Shown here piece after piece: positions 21,207 through 32,462 of a DNA stretch of 64,000 nt. Where the stretch lies: assembly GCA_963921195.1 (NCBI GenBank), contig OY992537.1, positions 82,783,287 to 82,847,286 of the forward strand, given 5' to 3'. A program made the position numbers and the translations under genes. Numbering within the stretch: the stretch's first letter is position 1; every line of letters begins with the position of its first letter. The notes under the pieces are model-generated. The model was not told where the DNA came from and ran no database searches. It saw only the letters and a program-made list of their open reading frames with translations. Source of the stretch: Pegoplata infirma. Lineage: Eukaryota; Arthropoda; Insecta; Diptera; Anthomyiidae.

Positions 21207-22395
21207 TTATACCCTCCAACCACAGTATGGGGGTATACTCACTTTGCCCTTCCGTTTGTAACGCATCGAAATATCGGTCGGGGACCCCATAAAGTATATG
21301 GGGCATTCCATGTCAAATCGGACACTTTGAAAAAATTTTTTTTTAGATTTTCCCAATTTGTTTACAGTTTTTAGTACCCTTCGAAAACTCCTTCGTGGTA
21401 AATTTTCAGATTTTTTTGATGAGCCGTTAAAAAGATATCGAATTTTTAAAAATTGGTAGTTTGTTCCTTTACTCAAAATTCTTTTACTCATAACTTCTTC
21501 AATAATGGTCCAAATTTCAATTTTTTTTTTTTTTTCAAAATTTTTGTTTTTTCACGTACTTTTTAAAAACAAATCCCAAAAAATTCTTAAAAGCGCTCTA
21601 GTATGCGATTTTTAAGTTTTAAAATTTAAATCTCATTTTTGAAAATGTTTGTACTCTTAGATTTTTTTGAAATTTTTTTGTTTAAAACTTCTATCGATTC
21701 TACAAATTTTTTGCCCAGGAAGATCGTGGGATAACGAAAGTTACTATTTTTTAAATTTTTTTGAAAAAATTTTATTGTAATTTTCCACTCTTAAAATAAT
21801 TTCTACTGCTCCAATGGTGCTTCATAGAGGGGTCATTTATGAGACCGACCCCCATTAATTTTTACGTCTTAACATTTCTTTGGAACAAACTAATACCCTA
21901 TCTCCAATTTCTAAGGGGGCTCCCACACAAAACGACATTTTTTAAAATTTGCTCCAACCGCTCTAACTGCCCTAATAGTGCCCTTAGAGCAACAAAATGT
22001 ATGACAGACCCACAATATTTTTTTAGTTGAAACATTTTCTCTAAACACACCTACCCTCTATCTCTAATTGTTAAGGCGGTCCCCATACAATTTTTTTTAT
22101 TTTTTGTAAATTTGTTTTATTTAATCAGCTTCTACCGGTCCAATGGTGCGTCCGATAGGGGTCATTAGTGAGACCGACCCCCATTTATTTTTACCCTACA
22201 ACATTTATTTAAAACATACCTACGCCCTATCTCTACTCCCTAAGTTTTTTTCAAAGTGTCCGATTTGACATGGAATGCCCCATATATAGGCAGGTAAAGT
22301 TGGTGAATGGGCAAAATCGGGGCTGGGTGAAAAAAGTACCCCCTTGAAGAACTGAAACAACATCTGAAAAAATACACTTTTTTCATGTTTTTTTT
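21207..22395 (+). mobile_element. mini-me-like element split by a TIR element
   Basis: The left end TATACCCTCCAACCACAGTA with GGGGGTATA and GCATCGAAATATCGGTCGGG is standard mini-me. Its GACCCCATAAAGTATA continues after the insertion as TATAGGCAGGTAAAGTTGGT at 22,285, followed by the usual GGCAAAATCGGGGCTGGGTG. The (GTCY)n segment and the 3' end are not seen, so the copy is both interrupted and shortened. Confidence 0.7.
21299..22282. mobile_element. 984-bp TIR element with three internal repeats
   Basis: Perfect inverted ends of about 36 bases, starting TGGGGCATTCCATGTCAAAT, at 21,299 and (inverse) 22,282. The flanks TA/TA suggest a TA target, although the AT-rich surroundings (TATAT / ATATAT) leave the exact cut ambiguous. 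The right half consists of about three degenerate direct units of 130-150 bp (starting near 21,800, 21,950 and 22,125), each with GGTCATT.ATGAGACCGACCC or its equivalent and a CCCTATCTC word. No transposase ORF. Confidence 0.8.
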
Positions 22396-22547
22396 TTTAT
22401 TTTTGTTATTCCAATTATTTTTTCGTGTCTTTTTTACAGGGTATGCCACTCAGGCGCATGGGTTTTGCATTCATGAAATGACTTTCTGCTAAGTTAAAAA
22501 AACTTTTTCTTGTTTTGACTGCTATAATCGGAATGTTTAGTACATTA

Positions 22548-23433
22548 CACTCAGAATAATACATTAGTAGATTTACTAATTTTTCTTTGCTAATCCTGGT
22601 TAGCTAACTTTTAGCAAATTTTTAGTTGAGATTAGCATGTTAGCAAAAATATCTTGTAAACTTCATTTAGCGCATTAGCAATTTTTAACAGAATTTGAAC
22701 TTATTTTTTTTGCTAAATTTAAAATTGAGTTGACAAAATTTTTACAAGCTTTTTTGCTAATATTAGCAAAAATAAATTGTAATTTTTTTTTATTTTCAGA
22801 AAACTTAAAATGGCGCTATCTCGGAAACTAAGCCAGATAGAGCAAATGGAGGCCATTTTTGGTTCTCGGGCTCTCCATAGTATCGCCGGTCCTCTTCACT
22901 TGTGTGGACCCTAACGGGTCCTAACTTTGGATCCAAAAAAGTTAGCATTCCCGAAAATTTTAAAATGCTCATATCTCGGTAAATATTGCCGACACAACAA
23001 AAAATCTAGTTTTGTAGCTCTCAACACGTAGAACAAGACAGCAAAATAGTCAAAAACTCTCCGAGTAATATTTTTGAAGTTATCGAGTTTTGTAATTCTC
23101 AAAACCCCGGTGGTCCCCTTAAATCACGTATCTCAAAAACTAAGCAAGGTAGAGCGAAACGGAAACAAATTTTGGATCAAAAACTATGACGATTTTTAGG
23201 GAACCCAACTAGGTCTATGCCCATCGGGGTCTGGACCTATCGGGTCCGAACCCAATGGGGTCCTCAAATGTGAATGAACTAAGTTGAAATAAAAAAAATG
23301 TCAGTTAACTAATTTTTGGCAAAACATTTTTGCTAACTTTACCAAAAAAATTGTGGGTTCAAAATCAGCAAATTTTCTTGTAGGTTTACAAGCTTTTTTT
23401 GCTAACATTACATTTTTTTTTTTTTGTTAAGTG
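22548..23433. mobile_element. TA-target MITE with CACT ends, TAGCAAAA-rich
   Basis: Flanked by TA (22,546-22,547 and 23,434-23,435), with ends CACTCAGAATAAT and the inverse of CACTTAACAAAAA. Near both ends are many TTAGCAAAAAT words in inverse orientation. The middle (22,800-23,280) is less AT-rich and repeats phrases such as ATCTCGG.AAACTAAG and GGGTCC; its origin is unknown. Too short and without an ORF for autonomy. Confidence 0.55.
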
Positions 23434-23569
23434 TAAGTTAAAAATATTTAAAGAGTCTTCACGGAATAATTTTGGTCCACCAGAGCATTAAATAAAAAAT
23501 CTAAGTTTTGAGCAATATTGAACTTTAAATTTTTATATTGACTCGGATATTACAAAAAATATTTTTTTT

Positions 23570-24460
23570 TGGACAAAATACACTACGTTTGCAACCTTCA
23601 ACCGGTTGTAGGGAGGCAAAGACAGACTCCCATTTTTTTATTATTTTTTGTTCTATTACTGTTTTAATTTTTTGAAAACCAAAAATTTTAGTATCTGTGT
23701 CTGTAACTTGGATAATAATTCACCTCGTGGTGGATAAAAAAATATTCACCAACTGGTGATTGTATATACATTTTTTTCATCAATATTTTTTTTAATCAAT
23801 ATGTTTTTTAATCAATATGTTTTTCAATCAATATTTTTTTTTTCTCAAAACTTTTTTCATCAATATTTGATTTCATCAAAAAATATTGTTTTTATCAATA
23901 TTTTTTAATCAAATTTTTTTTCGTCTATATTTTTTTCTCATCTATATTTTTTTCTCATCAATATTTTTTTTTTCATCAATATTATTTTTTCATCAATATT
24001 TTTTTTCATCAATATTTTGTTTTTCATTAATATTTTTTTTTTCATCAATATTTTTGTTATCAATATTTTTTTTTATCCATATTTTTTTTTCATCAATATG
24101 TTTTTTAAACAATATGTTTTTTAATCAATATTTTTTTTTTTTTTTTAATTTTTCAATATTTTTTTGCATCAATATTTTTTCTCAACATTTTTTCCATCAA
24201 TATTTTATTTCATCAATTTTTTTTCCATCAATATTTTTTCTAACAGTATTTTTTTTTCTTTTAATCAAAAATTTTTTTGATTTTTCATCATTTTTTTTTA
24301 TTTTATCAATATTTTGTTTTCATAATTTTTTTCATACATATTTTGTTTAATAATTTTCTTTTTGTTTTCACCAAAAATTTTTTTATCAACATTTTTTTTT
24401 TCATCGAATATTTTTTTTTTAGCAATTATCATTTTTAATTAAAAACTTTTTATCGACAAA
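23570..24460 (-). repeat. A-rich dispersed repeat, third copy
   Basis: TTTTGAAAACCAAAAATTTT, TAACTTGGATAATAATTCAC and CACCAACTGGTGAT (23,665-23,760) are followed by about 680 bases of TTTTTTCATCAATATTTT units. The ORF at 23886-24350 is low-complexity and not called. Upstream words near 23,590-23,630 (TTTGCAACC...GGTTG...AGACAGACTCCC) recur at the window end (63,965-64,000). Confidence 0.75.
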
Positions 24461-25010
24461 CAGATAAATGGATATCCAGGGCTTAATGGTTTTCTTGGTA
24501 AATTAATACATTATGCATCCTTTATGATTAAATAAAAAATTGTAGTAATTAATATCAATAATTTTTGGAAATAAATTCAAATTTCGCTATTGACCGCTTT
24601 TAGCCGTCGGTCAACATAGGTTAAAAATATCGTGGACTGGCTAGATTTAAAAAATGTATAAAATAGTTCAAATCGACCAATATTTAATTGAACTTTAGTT
24701 AATTTTTTTCAAAATGTAGGTCAAAACACAAATAAGTAATATAGAATAATGGTTATAAAACGCATTTGCTTGAAAATCGCTAAAACTAAATTGCTAAATA
24801 GAAATAGAAAAATTCCCAAAAATGAGCATGTAGTCTCCAATTAACAAAATTTAGGAAAATAATTTGGATATTTTAAAATTTAAGTGAATAAAATTTTAAA
24901 AACCATGCAATAGTGGCTTTAGGCTGGGTCTCAGAAAAAGAAATTTTTTTTGACCTTGTGTAGTAAAGGATAACTCTGTCCAAAAAAACTATAAATTTTG
25001 AATTAAATAC
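24461..25010. other. AT-rich spacer, no gene seen
   Basis: AT-rich sequence between the T-rich repeat and MITE copy C. Nothing recognisable. Confidence 0.35.
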
Positions 25011-25013
25011 TTA

Positions 25014-25608
25014 CAAGGGAAGTCTCCCTAGTGTCACCCGCGGATCTTTATGGAATTGGTTTTATTTTGTAGATCAGAAAAAATAAAGGGACACGTATTT
25101 TTTTTTAGCGGCCCAAATTCATATTTAGGGGGTAAAAAGGAGGGGGGAAGACAAGGCCATTTTTCAGTTTTTTTCGTTTATCTCCTATGTTATGCAAACA
25201 AACCTAGTCATGTTACATACAAAATGAAAGGTCTTTGGAAAACCTATCTACGTGTGCTAAGAACGTGTCCAAACGTGCACAACTTTTCGCCATATTGAGT
25301 AAAATACCAAAAGGACATTTTTGTTAATAAGTCGAAAAATATTAACATCTTTGGCCCGTTGTTAGCACCACGAGATAGGTATTTTTAATACCTTTAATCT
25401 GATACCACACATGTCTATATTAATTTTGTTTAAATATGCGTAAATCGTAAAAAAATGAAAAAGGTCAATTTCCCCCCATACAAATCGACCCCCCCTAAAA
25501 ATGAGTTTGGGCCGCTAAAAAAAAATACGTGTCGAATTAATTTTCGTTCTTAACAACATATCCAAATTTCATGAAGATCGGAGGGTGACACCAGGGAGAC
25601 TTCCCTTG
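25014..25608 (-). mobile_element. CAAGGGAAGT MITE, copy C
   Basis: Ends CAAGGGAAGTCTCCCTAGTG and the inverse, flanked by TTA (25,011-25,013 and 25,609-25,611). It is colinear with copy B at 17,243-17,845 in the opposite orientation, with small indels. The open frame 25050-25298 lies inside the arm and is not a gene. Confidence 0.85.
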
Positions 25609-25611
25609 TTA

Positions 25612-26419
25612 GTGTAAATTGTTAAAAAAAAACGGTTTTATAATGATTTATTTCAATTTGTTTTTTTATACAATATTTTTTTCACGTCTATTTTGCTCAA
25701 AGCCCCTAACTTCAAGAGCCGAGGCGACCTTAATAACATTTTTGAAAATTTTTAAAAAATTTTGTTAATACTTTTTTATGAATCTTTATAAACTGAGGGG
25801 CGTCTTGTTCAGAAATCCTTTTTTTTTTTTTTTTTTTGTAAGAACCATCCTAAATAATATAGATTTTTTTTTTCAAATTTTCATTTGCAAATAAATAATT
25901 GTTCATTTGTGGCAAATTATGTAATTCCATTTTATTATTAAATTACATTTAATTTGTTTATAAAACACCAAATAACATTATTTAAATTACCTAAAAGTCC
26001 TATAAGTATTTAAATTGTGAATGTAATATTAATGTTGTAATAAATAAGTTTATGTAAACATAAAATTTTAATTTCTGTATAAGTTTTTAAACTTTATACA
26101 AACAACAATATAATTGTCTTGATATTCTATAAGTTTAAATATAAGTGCTTGGGATGCCCAATATTATTTTGTTTGCAAATCCAGGTATTTTGGAATTGAG
26201 AGCTTAGTATATATTTTATTTTATCTTAATCGATATAAGATATTGTATGAGAAATATAAATCATAATTTATATTATTCTTACTGGTTTATTTATAAAACT
26301 TTTTATAAAACAGGTGTGTTAAACTGATTTTACTACGAAATTTGTTTTTAAAAAATCCTATAAAACTTTAATAGTTTTTGTGAATAAAGCAGTTAGTTGT
26401 TAGAAATACATTGAATACA
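25612..26419. other. AT-rich spacer, no gene seen
   Basis: About 800 bases of AT-rich sequence with no gene or bounded repeat that I can support. Confidence 0.35.
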
Positions 26420-26427
26420 GTAATAAC

Positions 26428-26953
26428 TAGGGATACGATTTTCATGCACTAAAAAAACTAAAAATATGCGTTAAAAATTCAAAATATGCACTAAAAAACC
26501 TAAAAATATGCAATAAAAAATATATATGCCCAATAGAAATCTTGTTTTTATACGAAAAAATTGTTTAAAAGCAAACAAGAAAGTTGGTTTTAAATAGTAA
26601 CATATAAAACTTTATGTAAGCAAGTTTTTTTTTTTAATTAAGACAATCTAAAAAAAATAAAAAACAAATAATAATTTTTCTTATTTTCAAAATAAATTTT
26701 TAAAATTTAAAATAGTTTTTGAAACAAATAACTTTTTATATATGTTTTTGCTAATTTATGCCAAAATATGCAAAAATATGCATTTAAAAGTTGGAAATAT
26801 GCATGTAAAATCAAAATATGCATTTTCACCAAAATATGCAAAAACAAATCGATGCAATTTTAACGCAAATTTGTTGATTCGGAAAGATAATTGGTCGATA
26901 TCGCTTTAAGACTATCGACAAAAACATGCATTTGCTTGGAAATCACATCCCTA
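26428..26953. mobile_element. hAT-type MITE with TAGGGAT ends and ATATGCA words
   Basis: Ends TAGGGATACGATTTTCATGCA and the inverse of TAGGGATGTGATTTCC, flanked by GTAATAAC (26,420-26,427) and GTAACAAC (26,954-26,961), an 8-bp duplication with one difference. Subterminal clusters of AAATATGCA occur near both ends (about six left, six right), as expected for transposase-binding repeats of hAT elements. No ORF. Confidence 0.82.
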
Positions 26954-27414
26954 GTAACAACACTTTAGCATACACTTCTAGAGTATATTACCGGCCGCTA
27001 AATTCAAATATTTCTTAAAAAAAATTTGAATACAAACACTTTTTTTATGGTTTTGAATTGAGAAAAGTGTGAAAGAAAAATTTTAATTTTTCTAAAAATT
27101 TAGACATCCTGGTTTGTTTCTTACTAGTTTCATATTATCCAGTTATAATAATCTTCAGAAAAACTTTTAATGTCAAGTTTATTTAGTTTTTTTTTTATTA
27201 ATTTTTATGTTTTTTTTTTGGAATTTTAATTATTTTTTTATCCTGCATTCCGTACATCTGATCCACTCTCGCACTAAAAATATTTTGTAGGCAAAAACAA
27301 ATGAAAAACGTATTTAAAACAAGTGATAAAACATTTGAAAACCATCCCAGTAATTATTCATTTGTTTTAACAAACATCAACATTTATTTTTTACTGTTAA
27401 TAAAATTTTCTAAA

Positions 27415-27630
27415 AAAAAATAACATTGAACATTAAAAAATATCGTCACTTCAATTTTTTTTTTGACCAACAAATTCGAAAAAACTAACCTACGAAAACA
27501 TTCAAAATTATTGATTGTTGTGTTATTTTTACCAATAAATTCCAAAAAAAAAAATTAAAAATTATTGATTTTGTAGGTTATTTTTATAATATTTCTATTG
27601 AATTATATTTTAAAAAATTTTTAATAAAAT
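27415..27630 (-). repeat. Copy of the ACCTACGAAA repeat
   Basis: ACCAACAAATTCGAAAAAAC, then TAACCTACGAAAACATTCAA and TGTGTTATTTTTACCAA are the reverse complement of the tandem units at 20,211-20,480. Confidence 0.65.
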
Positions 27631-27633
27631 TTT

Positions 27634-27702
27634 TGGGGAATCGATCCCGCAATCAACTACATTCTGGCCAGACACTCTACCCATCGTGCTTAGGTCACTT
27701 GA
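27634..27702 (-). ncRNA. tRNA-like/SINE-head segment
   Basis: On the minus strand the sequence contains GATGGGTAGAGTGTCTGGCC (like a tRNA D-arm/A-box region) and about 20 bases later GCGGGATCGATTCCCC, close to the B-box GGTTCGANTCC with a matching T-arm-like stem (GGG/CCC). The spacing suits a tRNA-derived polymerase III head, but the acceptor stem does not close convincingly. A decayed tRNA or a SINE fragment is likelier than a working tRNA gene. Confidence 0.4.
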
Positions 27703-28039
27703 TAAAAACGTGTTTTTATATTTCTATAAATAATTTTTTGGAATTTTATGTCTAGAAAAAAATAACCTACTTGTGTATGTAAAAACTGAAGATATCTCAT
27801 TAAAAATACAAAAAATTAAAAAAAAAAATTACTTACACAAATCATTAAAAATTTAAAGAACAATCAGTAGTTTTTACTTACAGAACGAAAATGAATGATT
27901 TGAAAAATTAAGTGTAAGTGAAAGTCTTTATTTTTTAGTGTGTTATTTTTGAAACAAAAACAGAAATAGTCATTTAAAAATACTGAACATTGAACAAATG
28001 TTTTTTCTTTTGAAAATGTAAAACTTTTTAAATAAACTA

Positions 28040-28480
28040 CAAACTAGTGCCCCCATTTGCCGGTTCTCGGTATTCCCGGGAATACCGGTATTCCCGGCTC
28101 TGAATCTGGAACCGGTTCTCAAAAACCAAAAAACTACTATACCATAAAATATTTAAATTACAATATTTCAGAAATATTTAGTTGTGTTTGTAAAATTATT
28201 TAAAAATCATGTAGCTATTTTTTCTTAAATTCAGAAAATAAAATGGAAATGGTAGTTTTCACATGTTTTGTATTGTTTTTGGTAAAAGCACAGAAAAAAT
28301 TTTAATTGAACAAAATTTTACAAAATATACATACCAGAAGTCCCTGGAATACCGTCAGAACCGAAACCGGGAATACCGGGAATGATTCAAGAACCGGGAA
28401 ACCGGTACCATTTCCAGGTAATACCGAGAACCGGGAATAACGGTATTCCCGGTACTACGGTACTGACCGTAGGCATCAGG
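28040..28480. repeat. Element with CCGGGAATACCGG palindrome arrays
   Basis: Two blocks (28,058-28,125 and 28,335-28,470) are dense in the palindromic words CCGGTATTCCCGG, GGGAATACCGG and GAACCGG. They flank about 200 bases of plain AT sequence. The arrangement, inverted clusters at both ends of a short AT-rich core, resembles subterminal transposase-binding repeats of a non-autonomous DNA element. No clean terminal repeat or target duplication was found. Confidence 0.6.
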
Positions 28481-30058
28481 TACGTTGACAGAGAACCCTA
28501 GGCCCCCTAAGTTATTTAATCATAATTCTTTTTAATAAATTGCAATACAGAATATATTGGTCAATAAAAAAAGAAAAATTAGAAATTATTTTTTCTATTT
28601 ATCAAAGAGACCAAAGGATTTAGAAATTTTTCATTTATAAAAACTAGTCTTTTAATAAAATTTTTTACTCAAAATAGGCAAAAAAAAAAAATATCTGGAA
28701 AATTTTAATTTCGTTGCATAATTAATTTTTTTTTGTGTAAAACAACATTAATTCTAGTAATGAAATAAGTTTTGTAAAATTACCTTGAAAGAGAAATTCA
28801 AGCCTTGTCAATCCCAAACAAATCTGGGATTTCGGATATTCTTGTTTGGCATCCCTAGTATACACTTATATTAAACTAACAATCTACTTTGCAAACATTT
28901 TAAAATTGAAAACTTGAGTGACCTGATACATACTTAGTTACGAGTATTATATTTAAATCAAAACCAAACAAAACTCATATGTACGTCTGACCACAAACTT
29001 AATAGAATTGTTTCATATGTTTTGCATTTAAAGTGTAACTTTGTAAGTACTTTACGAAATAGGGTTTCTGAATTAGATTATTAGCAAGATTTCAATTGAA
29101 GTGTTTTTTTTTTTAATTAAATTAACCTTAAGAGTTCAAAAGTAAGATATATATTTAACTAGCAATACTCTTTACAAAAAACTTAAGTAAACTGATATTT
29201 AACACAGTGCAACACTAAAAAAAATTAAGCGGTTTCGACGATTGATTCTGGTAGAGGAGACCTAAAAAAGATATACGTGTTGTAATGTTTTCCCCTTTTA
29301 GCCTGTTTTTGCAGCTTATTGGCATATTAAACTATGTTTTTTTTTCAGGGTATATTTAGTAAGCTTGCAGAAAATTTCAACGCAAATATTTTTGTTGAAC
29401 ATATTAACCCTCCAACTCAATGGTATTTTTTTGGCTCTATTCTAACAAATCGTATAAAACAACATTAAAAAAGAAACGGGTGGGAAATTTATAAAAAAAA
29501 TTGCAATTGTCGTACAGTGTAATAAATTAGGATTGTTATATTTCAATTTAAAATAAATAGAACTCATATGAACGACTTGTTAGTTTTGTTTATAAATTAA
29601 GTACCATAGGAAATAGGGTTTCAGGCACAGCAGTAAATGGAATATATTTAATTTTTGTTCGGAAAATAATACGAATTTGTAATTAATTTCTCAGGCTCTG
29701 AAACAGCAATCTTAATTAAACAAAAAACACCATTTTCCTTGAAAGCTTTAGACTCTAGGACATTTTTCTTTAGACAAATCTTAGGTTTTAAGACCATGAA
29801 CTCATAAACACCCATCGCCTTCTACATTTTTTAAAAGCAAAACCTTTAGATTCTATGATACCATCCCTATAAGAAAATCTAAGATTCTAAGTCTAGCTTC
29901 TTAGATATTTATACCAATTTCAGATTGCGAGATATGTTTCCCAATATAAAAAATTCTGATAAAACATGTATGTATTGAAAACATATTCGATTCTGAGACT
30001 ATTTTTTTATAGAAAAAGTCTCAGATTCAAAGATTTTTCTGTAAAAAAAATCTTACAT
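28481..30058. other. AT-rich spacer, no gene seen
   Basis: About 1.6 kb with no supportable gene. Near the right end (29,880-30,060) there are a few TCAGATT.AGACATTTTT-like words of the dispersed 35-bp repeat. Confidence 0.35.
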
Positions 30059-30060
30059 TC

Positions 30061-30260
30061 AATAGGATCTGATTTCATACAAATTGGACCTCCTGATTCC
30101 AAAACTGAACTCAAAATTTTTCTAGCGTGTTCCGTTTTTGATATATTAGCGTTTGAAAATTTTTCCACACGAAAATCGCAAAACGAAACATGGTAGAAAA
30201 GTTTTGAGTTCAGTTTTGGAATCATGAGGTCCGATTTATATGAAATCAGGTCCTATTTGT
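30061..30260. mobile_element. 200-bp inverted-repeat element
   Basis: The left arm (about 30,061-30,122; AATAGGATCTGATTTCATAC, GATTCCAAAACTGAACTC) is mirrored at about 30,195-30,258 with few mismatches, around an AT-rich centre of about 70 bases. The GATTCCAAA...CAAAATTTTTCTA phrase is shared with the large foldback elements at 35.7 and 43.8 kb, so this may be a short member. Both strands show a 70-odd-codon ORF only because of the palindrome. Confidence 0.7.
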
Positions 30261-30990
30261 TTGGAAGCAATATAACAGTGGACCCCCAAAAGTGCAAAAT
30301 TATTGGTTTTTTGACTTTTTAAGAGCGAATATCTCAAAAAAGGTACGTGCTAGAGAAAAATGGATAGCAGATTTGGATTGAGGAGAGCCAAATATATAAG
30401 AATTAGTTGGATATTTCAATCGGAGGTTTTTGTTGTCGAACAGTATAATTAACGATATTTAAAGCTCTAAATAAGGGAGAGTTAAATGCCATTACCGTTT
30501 TTGTCACCATTTTAACAAAACCTAAACTTGCTTGAAGAGGGGTGTTTTATCATTCATTTCGAATTTGAGGATTTGAGAATAAAAGGGGAGTTATTTTATG
30601 CCCAAAGTACCGGTCTTTCGGCACTAGCATCTCTAACGGATATTTTATGAAAAATAATGATTTTTAAATTTTCCAAAGTAAATATGTTATGTAAAGATTA
30701 AGAAATTTTATAGGAATATAAAACCATTCGCAAATAAAAATACACAATTTTGATTAATGGTTGAAAACTAAGAGTTTTTAATTATAAATTGTTGTGGTAA
30801 ATTGTTCGGTTAAAATAATTCGGTAAACGATTAAAATAATGACTTGCGTAATTCTTTTATTAATATTTGATGTATGGTTACTTTTGATGTTATTTTGAAA
30901 AATTCCTCTCAAAATATAATATTTATGTGCGTTATGGTGATGAATATTTGAAAAAAAAAAAATTTAAAGAGCATTTTATTAATATTATTC
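30261..30990. other. AT-rich spacer, no gene seen
   Basis: No gene or bounded repeat could be supported in this stretch. Confidence 0.35.
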
Positions 30991-30993
30991 AAT

Positions 30994-31140
30994 AGAGGTA
31001 TTCAGAGTCTTGTTGCTAGCCCTGGCAATGTAGCAAAAGAGTACTTCTTTCAAAAAATACATGTATTTTGAAAAGTAATTTTAAAAAGTGCTCTTTTACC
31101 ACCAGTGCCAGGGCTGGCAAGTAAGACTCTGAATACCACT
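30994..31140. mobile_element. 147-bp MITE with GGTATTCAGAGTC ends
   Basis: Left end AGAGGTATTCAGAGTCTTG and right end the inverse of AGTGGTATTCAGAGTCTTA. The inverted similarity continues through GCCCTGGCA and AAAAGAG. Flanks are AAT on both sides (30,991-30,993 and 31,141-31,143), a possible 3-bp duplication. No coding content. Confidence 0.78.
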
Positions 31141-31299
31141 AATGTTTATTGCAAGTTATAAAATGGTAGCCGGATTCAACAAAAAAAAATTTAAATATTT
31201 TTTTGGCGACCGATAAAATGTTTGAGAGTTGCTACAAATTTTCTGTAAACATCTTTTGATTCGACAATGCTCAAAATAATGGAGACTTTTGCTCACATA

Positions 31300-31535
31300 A
31301 AAATTATTGCAGTAGTTTAGGTTTACAATTAGTACCACATATCGTATAAGTTTTTCGAAGTTTACCATAACCAAAAATGTTACGTATACGTCACCAGATT
31401 TGTCAATTTACTTTGTTCTTGCTAAAAACATTGCATACTTTTATGGTTTAATTAGGAACAACATGTCGTATAAGTGTTACAAATTCAATTAGCAACAAAC
31501 ACATTACGCATACGCCACCAAGTGAAGAATAAATT
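31300..31535 (+). repeat. Direct duplication of about 95 bp
   Basis: About 31,315-31,415 and 31,440-31,535 share the order TTAG...AACA/ACCACAT.TCGTATAAG, then CATTACG.ATACGCCACCA-like words. The copies are diverged. Confidence 0.5.
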
Positions 31536-31536
31536 G

Positions 31537-32452
31537 ACTTTTTTTGTCCAATTTTGCCTACAGGTCGCAATTCTTAATCGATCTTAGTTTTTATTTTTTT
31601 ATATTTTAGCTAATAAAATTCCTCATCGCTTTACCGTGGTGAGTTTCTAAAAATCAATTTATATTTATTCAAATATTTTTTTTTAAATTCGAAAAACATT
31701 AATTTTTTTAGAATATTTGCTCTATAAAAAGTAATAATCAGAGAACGAATAAGCTGTATGAACAAAATTAAACTTTTTTGAACCCCTTATAAATTACAGT
31801 AATAGGTTTTGCTAATGTTTTATTATTTTGGTTTTTTTTAAACATATGAAATCGTGAAAATGTTCACTTTTAAGTACCTGTATCATTTAAATATCTTACC
31901 AATTTCAATGATTTTTTTTAGATTAAAACTTCTAATTTTCTTAACTATTTCTAGTAAATAAAGTATTTTTGAATAATTGTTACACTTTTTTTTAACAGTC
32001 TAAAAAAATTTTAAAATTCCAAAAATCATAGGGTAAAATTTTAGAAAAAAAATTTTTTTTTAATATTTTGTTTACCAATTATGACTAAGTAATCAAGCTT
32101 TAATCTAAAAGAAATTTCATTGAAATCAGTACTATAGTTTTTAGGATATAGGTTTTTATAAGTGAAAATTCTTGAATTTTTGTCTGGTTATAAATCACAT
32201 CGTTGATAAGGGGTTCCTTTAATTTGGTCAATACAGTACATTAGTCCCATGTCAAATGCATTTTTTATTGCAAATATACTGAAAAATTAAAATTTTCTGA
32301 ACTTAATGAAAATATAAAAGGTAAACAATTTTTTTTTTTTTAAATCTACCATGACAAATCGATGCGGAATTACTAGCTAAAATACAAAAAAAAAGGAAAA
32401 CTAAAATTGGATAAGAATTGCAACCTGTAGGCAAAATTGGACAAAAAAGTAA
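31537..32452. mobile_element. TIR element with TTTTTTGTCCAATTTTGCC ends
   Basis: The left end (31,537-31,620: TTTTTTTGTCCAATTTTGCC, TACAGGTCGCAATTCTTA) is mirrored at about 32,365-32,452. Arms are about 80 bases with scattered mismatches. The core is AT-rich with no ORF. Class unknown; the target duplication is not clear. Confidence 0.65.
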
Positions 32453-32462
32453 AATTTTCCCC

